From Oscillospiraceae bacterium (GTDB taxonomy: Bacteria > Bacillota > Clostridia > Oscillospirales > Ruminococcaceae): a stretch of 64,000 bases of DNA. The notes under the pieces were generated by a model that was not told the DNA's origin, searched no databases, and saw nothing but the letters and a program-made list of their open reading frames with translations. Made by a program: the position numbers and the translations under genes. This document shows, in pieces, positions 48,944 to 55,818 of this stretch (positions are counted from its first letter, which is position 1; the number at the start of each line of letters is the position of its first letter). The stretch covers positions 1-64,000 of the forward strand of contig JAFTZY010000038.1 in assembly GCA_017460955.1 (NCBI GenBank), written 5' to 3'.

Positions 48944-50113
48944 ATGCCGTCTTTATCGAACCGCACGGCGGGCTTCACCGATTCGGTGATCCGCCGTATG
49001 ACCCGCATCTCCGCTCAGTACGGAGCCGTCAACCTCTCCCAGGGATTCCCGGACTTCGAGCCGCCCCGGGAGATCCTCACACGCCTTGCAGAGGTGACAA
49101 ACGAGGATTTCAACCAGTATTCCATCACCTGGGGTGCCCAGAATTTCCGTGAGGCACTCGCTTTAAAGCACGAGCATTTCTCCGGGCAGAAAATCGACCC
49201 GAATGCCGAGATCTGCGTGACCTGCGGCAGCACCGAGGCCATGATGGCAGCGATGCTCTCGGTCGTCAATCCCGGCGAGAAGGTCATCGTGTTCTCGCCC
49301 TTCTATGAGAACTACGGTGCCGACACCATCCTCTCGAATGCCGAGCCCATCTATGTACCACTCGTGCCGCCCGCCTACAATTTCGACCCGGAGGTGCTCG
49401 AGGATGCCTTCCGGCAGCACCCCAAGGCCATCATCGTCTGCAATCCCTCCAACCCCTGCGGCAAGGTGTTCACCCGCGAGGAGCTGACCGTGATCGCGGA
49501 CCTTGCCAAGAAGTACGACACCTTCGTCATCACCGACGAGGTGTACGAGCACATTCTGTATGCACCGCACAAGCATACCCACATCTCCACACTGCCCGGC
49601 ATGAAGGAGCGCACCATCCTCTGCTCCTCCCTGTCCAAGACCTATTCCATCACCGGCTGGCGTCTGGGCTATGTCATCTCTGCACCGGAGGTCATTGATA
49701 CCGTCAAGAAGGTGCATGACTTCCTGACTGTCGGCGCGGCTGCTCCCCTGCAGGAGGCGGCTGTCACGGGACTGCGCTTCGGGGATGATTACTACAAGGC
49801 ACTCCAGGAAAAATACACGCACATGCGGCAGCTGTTCCTGGACGGCCTGGACCGCATCGGCATCCCGCACAACGTACCGGAGGGTGCGTACTTCATCACG
49901 CTCGACATCTCGGAATTCGGCTACGAGGACGATCTCGAATTCTGCGAGGACCTGGCACGCCTGGTGGGCGTGGGAGCCGTCCCCGGCTCGAGCTTCTTCC
50001 GTGAGCCCGAGAACCGCTACATCCGCTTCCATTTTGCAAAGCGCGATGAGACACTGAACGAGGCCCTCGAGCGCCTGAACGATATCCGCAAGAAAATGCC
50101 CTATAGAAAGTAA
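48944..50113 (+). CDS. Class I PLP-dependent aminotransferase (methionine/aromatic type)
   Basis: The 389-residue fold-type I enzyme has the PLP lysine in SSLSKTYSITGWRLGY, the Asn/Asp pair NPSNPCGKVF and ITDEVYEHI, and the late arginine in NRYIRFHF. The start (AVNLSQGFPDFEPP) recalls YbdL-type methionine aminotransferases and kynurenine/aromatic ones. It would convert an amino acid to the 2-oxoacid that the ferredoxin oxidoreductase upstream oxidises. In this sulfur-linked setting 4-methylthio-2-oxobutyrate from methionine is a good candidate. It lies 13 nt after the beta chain. Confidence 0.88.
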   Translation: MPSLSNRTAGFTDSVIRRMTRISAQYGAVNLSQGFPDFEPPREILTRLAEVTNEDFNQYSITWGAQNFREALALKHEHFSGQKIDPNAEICVTCGSTEAMMAAMLSVVNPGEKVIVFSPFYENYGADTILSNAEPIYVPLVPPAYNFDPEVLEDAFRQHPKAIIVCNPSNPCGKVFTREELTVIADLAKKYDTFVITDEVYEHILYAPHKHTHISTLPGMKERTILCSSLSKTYSITGWRLGYVISAPEVIDTVKKVHDFLTVGAAAPLQEAAVTGLRFGDDYYKALQEKYTHMRQLFLDGLDRIGIPHNVPEGAYFITLDISEFGYEDDLEFCEDLARLVGVGAVPGSSFFREPENRYIRFHFAKRDETLNEALERLNDIRKKMPYRK

Positions 50114-50124
50114 GTGAAGTCCTA

Positions 50125-50955
50125 ATGGAAGCTATGATCCCTGTCACGGATGCGCACTGCCATGTCTTTCCCGAGCTGATCGCCGACCGTTCACGGGATG
50201 CCGTTGCGGCATTCTATGAGCTGCCTATGTATACCACGGGGACCGCTGCGCACCTGAAAGCCGAGCGCGAGCGCCCGATCTGCATCGGGGGCCAGGACTA
50301 CCGGATCGTCCGGCAGCTGGTCTGCGCCCCGGCCGTCACGCCCCACCAGACGCACAGCGTCAATGCCTTCATCTCCGCCCTTGTGCGGGAGGATCCGGCG
50401 CTCATCGGTCTGGGGACGCTCCATCCGGGCAACGAGGATGCCCCCGCGCTCCTTGGTACCTTCCGGGAGCAGGGCCTTGTGGGACTCAAGCTCCATTCGG
50501 ATTTCCAGCGCTTCCCCATTGACGACCCCGGCATGTACCCGGTCTATGAGGAGGCCATCCGGCTCGGACTGCCCGTGCTCTTCCACATGGGTGACCGCAA
50601 GCTCGACTACTCTCATCCGGCACGGCTCCGGCGCTTGATGCAGGACCTCCCCGGTCTGACCGTCATCGCCGCCCACACGGGCGGGTACTCCCACTGGAAG
50701 GACGCCCTGGCGCTTTTAGAGCCGTCAGAGCGGCTGTATTTCGACATTTCCAGTACGCTCCAGTTTATTACGGGGGACCTGCTTGCAGATTTCCTGGACC
50801 GGTTCGGTGCCGGACACTTCTTCTTCGGCAGCGATTTCCCCATGTGGGACCCCGTCCGGGAGCTCGAAACGCTCCTCTCCTTTTCCCTGCCCGATGCCGT
50901 CCTCCCCGGACTGCTCCACGGGAATTTCTCCCGCTTCTGGGCAGATCATGTCTGA
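50125..50955 (+). CDS. Amidohydrolase family protein (COG2159-like)
   Basis: The 276-residue TIM-barrel hydrolase has DAHCHVF at the start (two metal-binding His), LHSDFQRFP, VLFHMGDRKL, VIAAHTGGYSHW and FFGSDFPMW with the last metal ligand Asp. The pattern is that of amidohydrolase-2 proteins, which act on amides or decarboxylate aromatic acids. The reaction here is unknown. It follows the aminotransferase by 11 nt without a strong ribosome site, which suggests coupled translation. It is the last gene of its operon. Confidence 0.8.
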   Translation: MEAMIPVTDAHCHVFPELIADRSRDAVAAFYELPMYTTGTAAHLKAERERPICIGGQDYRIVRQLVCAPAVTPHQTHSVNAFISALVREDPALIGLGTLHPGNEDAPALLGTFREQGLVGLKLHSDFQRFPIDDPGMYPVYEEAIRLGLPVLFHMGDRKLDYSHPARLRRLMQDLPGLTVIAAHTGGYSHWKDALALLEPSERLYFDISSTLQFITGDLLADFLDRFGAGHFFFGSDFPMWDPVRELETLLSFSLPDAVLPGLLHGNFSRFWADHV

Positions 50956-50965
50956 TAGTTCCTAT

Positions 50966-51014
50966 CCCCGGTCCGTACTCACTTCCCAACGGATCGGGGT
51001 TTCGCTTTGGTTTT
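50966..51014 (+). terminator. Terminator of the oxidoreductase operon
   Basis: CCCCGGTCCG (50966-50975) pairs with CGGATCGGGG (50990-50999) with one G-T pair and is followed by a T-rich stretch. Confidence 0.75.
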
Positions 51015-51016
51015 GT

Positions 51017-51084
51017 TATAGATTATTTCTATATTCTGCTATTATCATTGCATATTTGACAAGTAGGTTTAGTAGGTGTATAAT
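51017..51084 (+). promoter_or_regulatory. Promoter of the CoA ligase-mccBA operon with perfect MET-box-like site
   Basis: TATAG-N7-CTATA (51017-51033) lies 54 nt (centre) before TATAAT (51079-51084); TTGACA (51056-51061) has a 17-bp spacer. The spacer holds two direct copies of AGTAGGTKT. A leader hairpin follows: ACAGCGCT (51096-51103) and AGCGCTGT (51114-51121). Confidence 0.8.
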
Positions 51085-51148
51085 AGATAACGGAAACAGC
51101 GCTGACATTGCAGAGCGCTGTGAAAAGAAATAACGGAGGTTAGGAATT

Positions 51149-52498
51149 ATGAGTCAGGTTAAAAAATGGGAAGAACGCAAGTATTGGAATGAAGCACTCG
51201 AAACGATGCCCCGTGAGGAGCTCGATGCCTTCCAGCTCGAGAAGCTCAAGGAGATCGTTCGTCATGCATATGAGAATGCGCCCTACTATCGCCGCACATG
51301 GGATGAGGCAGGCCTCTCCCCGGACGACATCCAGTCGCTCGAGGATCTCCAGAAGTTCCCGTTCATCAACAAGATCACCCAGCGTGAGACGCAGGGTGTG
51401 GGCAGCTTCCTCGGTGAGCTGTGTGCTGTTCCGGAGGATGACGTGGTGTTCATCTCCACCTCGTCCGGTTCGACCGGTGTACCGACCATGAGCCCGTTCA
51501 CCAAGCAGGACTTCGATGCCTTCCAGGACACGGAGAGCCGCTGGTTCTGGCAGATCGGCATGAGACCGAACGACCGCTATGTACACGCACTGAACTTCTC
51601 GCTGTACGTCGGCGGCCCGGACGTCATCGGCGCACAGAACCTTGGCGCACTGTGCATCTGGGGCGGTACACTCCCGAGCGAGCGTCTGCTGTATGTGCTC
51701 AAGACCTACCAGCCGACCGTGATCTGGACCTCCCCGTCCTATGCATGGCAGCTCGGTGAGAAGGCCAAGAAGGCCGGCATTGATCCCAAGACGGATCTGT
51801 CCATCCGCAAGATCATCGTTGCCGGTGAGCTCGGCGGTTCCATCCCCGCCACCCGCAAGGCCATTGAGGATCTGTGGGGTGCAGAGCTCTACGACTTCTA
51901 CGGACTATCCGACATCTTCGGCGCGTGCGCTGCACACTGCGAATACCACGACGGTCTGCACATTGCCGAGGACCACATCCTCGTGGAGACTGTGGATATC
52001 CACACCGGTGAGATCCTGCCGCCCGGCAGCGTCGGCGAGCTGGTCTACACCACCCTTCAGAAGAAGGCACGTCCGCTCATCCGCTTCCGCACCGGTGACA
52101 TCGGCTACATCGACAAGACCCCCTGCAAGTGCGGCAGAACGCACGGCAGGATCCATATCAACGGCAGAAAGGATGACATGTTCATCGTCTCCGCAGTCAA
52201 TGTATTCCCGTCGGATATCGAGGCTGTGGTACATGATGTGGACGGCATCACCGGTGAGTACCTCATCCGCATCTTCGAGGAGAACTTCACCTGCCGCTAT
52301 GCCGTTGAGGTCGAGAAGAATACCGACAATCCGAAGACGGATGACGAGGTGGCAGAAGAGCTGTCCGCAGCACTCAAGGCTCGCATCGGTGTCAAGCCCG
52401 CCCGCGTGAAGATCCATCCGGACGGCGGCCTCGATACCCGCTCCGAGCACAAGTCCAAGCGCATCATTGATGAGCGCAACCCCGACTACTCCATCTGA
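51149..52498 (+). CDS. paaK: Phenylacetate-CoA ligase-like adenylate-forming enzyme
   Basis: The 449-residue enzyme matches PaaK-type ligases in length and motifs: the P-loop STSSGSTGVPT, the YGLSDIFGACAAHC segment, RFRTGDIG and the C-terminal lysine region HKSKRI. It activates a carboxylic acid with ATP and CoA. In archaea and clostridia such proteins accompany 2-oxoacid oxidoreductases that form arylacetyl-CoA from aromatic amino acids, where they may run toward acid plus ATP. GGAGG is 8 nt upstream. It opens the operon ligase-methyltransferase-mccB-mccA; the true acid is not known. Confidence 0.88.
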   Translation: MSQVKKWEERKYWNEALETMPREELDAFQLEKLKEIVRHAYENAPYYRRTWDEAGLSPDDIQSLEDLQKFPFINKITQRETQGVGSFLGELCAVPEDDVVFISTSSGSTGVPTMSPFTKQDFDAFQDTESRWFWQIGMRPNDRYVHALNFSLYVGGPDVIGAQNLGALCIWGGTLPSERLLYVLKTYQPTVIWTSPSYAWQLGEKAKKAGIDPKTDLSIRKIIVAGELGGSIPATRKAIEDLWGAELYDFYGLSDIFGACAAHCEYHDGLHIAEDHILVETVDIHTGEILPPGSVGELVYTTLQKKARPLIRFRTGDIGYIDKTPCKCGRTHGRIHINGRKDDMFIVSAVNVFPSDIEAVVHDVDGITGEYLIRIFEENFTCRYAVEVEKNTDNPKTDDEVAEELSAALKARIGVKPARVKIHPDGGLDTRSEHKSKRIIDERNPDYSI

Positions 52499-52507
52499 GG
52501 AAGATTT

Positions 52508-53392
52508 ATGATACAGAATCAGGAAAGTCAGACAGCCAAGCTCTGTGCATTTGCCAGAGCTTGGCATTCCCATACCGCCGGATATAAGATCTTTGACGAC
52601 TACCTGGCCTATGATCTGATGGGCTGGGAGACCTATGAGGACATCAAGGAGGAGATCCGGCGTCAATACACGGACGGGAGCAGAGTGGGCTTCGAGCACT
52701 TTCTGAACACCTATTTTGCGCCCATTCCCCTCGCCCGGCTGCGCTTTACGGAGAACCGTCTGCGTCTGTTTGCGGAAACAGGTCCCATCCAGTATGTGAT
52801 CTGCGGCGCGGGTGCGGACAGTTTTTCCTTCCGTAACCGGAATCCCGAGATCTCCGTCTTTGAGGTCGATCATCCCGACACGCAGCGCTATAAGCTCCGG
52901 CGCATCCGGGAGCTTGACTGGAGCGTGCCGAGAAACGTACATTTTGTACCCGTGGATTTTGAGCGCGAGACGATGATCCAGGGACTGCTGCGTGCGGGCT
53001 TCCGGCCGGAGGCACCGAGCTTTTTCAGCATCCTGGGCGTGAGCTATTACCTGACACTGCCCGTGTTTACCAACACACTCGAACAGATCGCGGCGCTCTC
53101 CTCCCTGGGGAGTGTACTGGTGTTTGATTTCCCCATCAAGGGCGGGACCTACCCGAAGCGCGTGCAGGAGCTCGAGGACATCACGCTCCGGCTCGGCGAG
53201 CAGATGCAGGGAGGCTTTACCTACAACGAGGTGTCCCGGGCGCTGTACCGCCTGGGCTTCCAGATCGATACCTACCTTACCCCGGAACGTGTCCAGAAGG
53301 CCTATTTCGAGGGCAGGGCTGACGGTCTGACCGCATTCGAGAATGTCAGTCTGCTCTCGGCTGTCTACACAAACGGACGATCCTACGAATAA
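52508..53392 (+). CDS. SAM-dependent methyltransferase, leucine carboxyl methyltransferase-like
   Basis: The 294-residue protein has the LCM/TIGR00027-type pattern: YVICGAGADSFSFR as the SAM-binding glycine loop, FEVDHPDTQRYKLRRI after it, and FVPVDFERE. The family methylates carboxyl groups or, in secondary metabolism, other small acceptors. Here it lies between a CoA ligase and the sulfur genes mccB-mccA, nine nt after the former. In Bacillus the mccAB operon begins with another SAM methyltransferase (YrrT), so a role in supplying homocysteine precursors from SAM is conceivable but not proven. Confidence 0.8.
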   Translation: MIQNQESQTAKLCAFARAWHSHTAGYKIFDDYLAYDLMGWETYEDIKEEIRRQYTDGSRVGFEHFLNTYFAPIPLARLRFTENRLRLFAETGPIQYVICGAGADSFSFRNRNPEISVFEVDHPDTQRYKLRRIRELDWSVPRNVHFVPVDFERETMIQGLLRAGFRPEAPSFFSILGVSYYLTLPVFTNTLEQIAALSSLGSVLVFDFPIKGGTYPKRVQELEDITLRLGEQMQGGFTYNEVSRALYRLGFQIDTYLTPERVQKAYFEGRADGLTAFENVSLLSAVYTNGRSYE

Positions 53393-53419
53393 AAAGAGAA
53401 AGCATAGTAAGGAGTTATT

Positions 53420-54583
53420 ATGAGCCATTATCAGCATATCGGATCCGCCCTCATTCACGGCGGCATCTCCAACGATCCCCGCACGGGGGCAGTCAATGTC
53501 CCCATCTACCAGACCTCGACCTACCAGCAGGACGGTCTGGGCAAAATGCGTGCGGGCTACGAGTACACCCGCACCGGCAATCCCACGAGGGAGGCCCTTG
53601 AAGCCCTCATCGCAGAGCTCGAGGGGGGCACGCACGGCTTTGCCTTTGCCTCCGGTATGGCAGCACTGACGGCTGTTCTGAGCCTTCTGCATGCCGGGGA
53701 CAGGATCCTCATTTCCTCGAATGTGTACGGCGGCACCTTCCGGCTGCTGGCACAGGTGTTCGACCATTTTAACATTACCTACCGCATTGCCGATACCACG
53801 GACGATGCGGCCTATGAAGCCGCCATCACAGAGGATGTGAAGGCAGTCGTGATCGAAAGCCCTGCCAATCCCCTGATGACCGTGACGGACATCCGGCGCA
53901 TTGCAGAGATCTCCCACCGGCATGACCTCCTGGTCATCGTGGACAACACCTTCATGACCCCGTATCTGCAAAGGCCCCTGACGCTCGGCGCAGACATCGT
54001 GGTGCATTCCGCGACCAAGTATCTGGGCGGCCACTCCGATGTGGTCTCAGGACTGGCCGTTGTGAAGGATGATGCACTCGCTTCCCAGATCGCGTTCATC
54101 CAGAACTCGACCGGCGGTGTCCTGCCGCCCTTCGATTCCTTCCTGCTCATCCGGGGCATCAAGACCCTCGGCGTGCGCATGGACCGGCATGTCGAGAATG
54201 CCATGAAGGCGGCCGCCTTCCTCAAGGCCAATCCCGCCGTCAAGGCCGTGTACTATCCCGGACTGGAGGACGATCCGGGGTATGCTGTGAACAAGGGGCA
54301 GGCGAAAAACGGCGGCGTGATGATCTCCTTCGAGCTGCATGAGAACTACGACATCCGGACCTTCTTTGAGAACCTTCAGCTTGTGATGCTCGCCGAGAGC
54401 CTGGGCGGTGTCGAATCCCTCGTATGCCACCCCTCCACCATGACCCATGCCTCCATCCCGGCCGAGATCCGCAAGCAGGTGGGCATCACGGACGGTCTCA
54501 TCCGTCTGTCCGTCGGCATCGAGGACATCGAGGACATCCTTGCCGATCTTGCACAGGCGATCGAAAAGAGCGAGGTGAAGTAG
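53420..54583 (+). CDS. mccB: Cystathionine gamma-lyase/homocysteine lyase (Cys/Met metabolism PLP enzyme)
   Basis: The 387-residue enzyme has the PLP lysine in VHSATKYLGGHSDVV, the YEYTRTGNPT N-terminal motif and FASGMAA at the cofactor phosphate site. It belongs with MetB/MetC/MccB. Next to an mccA-like gene it most likely cleaves cystathionine to cysteine, ammonia and 2-oxobutyrate, completing reverse transsulfuration. Related enzymes also cleave cysteine or methionine to release a thiol, so C-S lyase activity on another conjugate is possible. AAGGAG precedes the ATG. It is 27 nt from the methyltransferase gene and 1 nt from mccA. Confidence 0.88.
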   Translation: MSHYQHIGSALIHGGISNDPRTGAVNVPIYQTSTYQQDGLGKMRAGYEYTRTGNPTREALEALIAELEGGTHGFAFASGMAALTAVLSLLHAGDRILISSNVYGGTFRLLAQVFDHFNITYRIADTTDDAAYEAAITEDVKAVVIESPANPLMTVTDIRRIAEISHRHDLLVIVDNTFMTPYLQRPLTLGADIVVHSATKYLGGHSDVVSGLAVVKDDALASQIAFIQNSTGGVLPPFDSFLLIRGIKTLGVRMDRHVENAMKAAAFLKANPAVKAVYYPGLEDDPGYAVNKGQAKNGGVMISFELHENYDIRTFFENLQLVMLAESLGGVESLVCHPSTMTHASIPAEIRKQVGITDGLIRLSVGIEDIEDILADLAQAIEKSEVK

Positions 54584-54584
54584 G

Positions 54585-55496
54585 ATGGCGCTCTATCATT
54601 CCATGCAGGAGCTCATCGGCAGAACGCCCCTTGTGGAGCTCAGAAACGTCGGTGTCCCGGAGGGGACTGCACTCTATGCAAAGCTCGAGCTGTGGAACCC
54701 GTCGGGCAGTGTCAAGGACCGCACGGGCCAGTACATGCTCGATGATGCCGAACGGCAGGGGCTCCTCAGACCCGGCAGCACCATCGTGCTCGGTACGGCC
54801 GGCAATACGGGGCTTGGCGTCGCGTTTGCGGCACTTGGACGCGGGTATCGTCTGGTCTTTGTGGTGCCGACGAAGTTCTCCGCCGAGAAGCAGTCCCTGC
54901 TGCGCGCCCTCGGCGCAGAGGTCATCAACACCCCCAGGGAGGAGGGGATGCTCGGTGCCGAGCGCAAGGCGGAGGAGCTCACGCAGGAGATCCCGGGCGC
55001 GGTGACGCTCGACCAGTTCAAGAACCAGAGCAATCCGCTGGCGCATTACGAGACGACGGGCCGGGAGATCTGGGAGGATCTTGGCGGCAGGATCGATTAT
55101 GTGGTGGCCGGCGCCGGCAGCGGCGGGACGGTCACGGGCATCCTGCGCTATCTCAAGGAGAAGGATCCGAAAATCCGCGGTATCCTTGCCGATCCCGAGG
55201 GCAGCACCATGGGCGGCGGCGAGCATCACGACTACAACATCGAGGGCATCGGCAATGATTTCATTGCCGAGACCATGGACATGTCCCTCATCAATGACGT
55301 CATCAAGGTGAATGACGAGGAGGCCTTCGCGCACGTTCGCCTGCTTGCAAAGCAGGAGGGCATCTTCGCGGGCTCCTCCTCGGGCGCTGCACTTGCCGCT
55401 TCTCTGAAGCTTGCGGCCAGGGGCGTGCAGGGCAATATCGTCACGGTCTTCCCCGACCGCGGCGACCGGTATTTCAGCACGGGACTCTATCTTTAA
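54585..55496 (+). CDS. mccA: MccA-like cystathionine beta-synthase/cysteine synthase
   Basis: The 303-residue fold-type II PLP enzyme has the PLP lysine in NPSGSVKDRTGQYML and the asparagine loop GTAGNTGLG. The Thr-Ala form of that loop rather than Thr-Ser is typical of MccA (YrhA). GAGSGGTVTGI binds the cofactor phosphate. MccA joins O-acetylserine and homocysteine to cystathionine. The pair mccB-mccA thus would convert methionine-derived homocysteine to cysteine; a plain cysteine synthase role cannot be excluded. The start is 1 nt after the mccB stop. Last gene of the operon. Confidence 0.85.
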   Translation: MALYHSMQELIGRTPLVELRNVGVPEGTALYAKLELWNPSGSVKDRTGQYMLDDAERQGLLRPGSTIVLGTAGNTGLGVAFAALGRGYRLVFVVPTKFSAEKQSLLRALGAEVINTPREEGMLGAERKAEELTQEIPGAVTLDQFKNQSNPLAHYETTGREIWEDLGGRIDYVVAGAGSGGTVTGILRYLKEKDPKIRGILADPEGSTMGGGEHHDYNIEGIGNDFIAETMDMSLINDVIKVNDEEAFAHVRLLAKQEGIFAGSSSGAALAASLKLAARGVQGNIVTVFPDRGDRYFSTGLYL

Positions 55497-55502
55497 CAGA
55501 CT

Positions 55503-55537
55503 AAGCGGACCTGCATGGGCGGGGCCGCTTTTTTTGC
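55503..55537 (+). terminator. Terminator of the mccBA operon
   Basis: AAGCGG (55503-55508) pairs with CCGCTT (55525-55530), extended by an inner CC/GG pairing, followed by seven T. Confidence 0.85.
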
Positions 55538-55556
55538 GGGGATCCTCTTTCTGCGT

Positions 55557-55624
55557 TATAGCCTTTTCTGATAACCAATCATTTTCTTTACATATTGGAC
55601 AAATCGGAAAAGTAGGTGTATAAT
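55557..55624 (+). promoter_or_regulatory. Promoter of the ABC importer with MET-box-like site
   Basis: TATAG-N7-TGATA (55557-55573) keeps the left arm and the exact 54-nt distance from box centre to the -10 TATAAT (55619-55624). TGGACA (55596-55601) has a 17-bp spacer. The region aligns over its length with the promoter at 51017-51084, sharing AGTAGGTGTATAATAGA. Confidence 0.72.
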
Positions 55625-55658
55625 AGAAACATACCAAGAAGGAAGGGAGGCAGCTCCG

Positions 55659-55730
55659 ATGCAAGTCAAAAGGTTTTCCGATACACCGGGGCTCCCGGTG
55701 TGGGATGCATCACGATGTTTCCGAATGTGA
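55659..55730 (+). promoter_or_regulatory. Importer leader with possible 23-codon leader peptide and hairpins
   Basis: The importer transcript has a leader of nearly 190 nt. Within it an ATG at 55659, after GGGAGG, opens a 23-codon frame ending RCFRM and TGA. ACACCGGG (55683-55690) and CCCGGTGT (55694-55701) form a perfect hairpin inside this frame and a smaller CCCGT/ACGGG pair follows at 55746-55758. This could be an attenuation or mRNA-processing device. No known riboswitch class was recognised. Confidence 0.35.
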
Positions 55731-55818
55731 CGCTCCAGACAAGTGCCCGTCACACGGGATCCGGCAAAAATAAGAGAAGAGTTTTGAGAGAAAAGTGACA
55801 TAAGGATAGAAAGGATTT

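Noticed and set aside
50957..51148. SAM (S-box) riboswitch before the CoA ligase-mccBA operon
   Set aside because: The leader is only about 58 nt with one simple hairpin; none of the S-box conserved elements is present, and control by a protein-binding box fits better.
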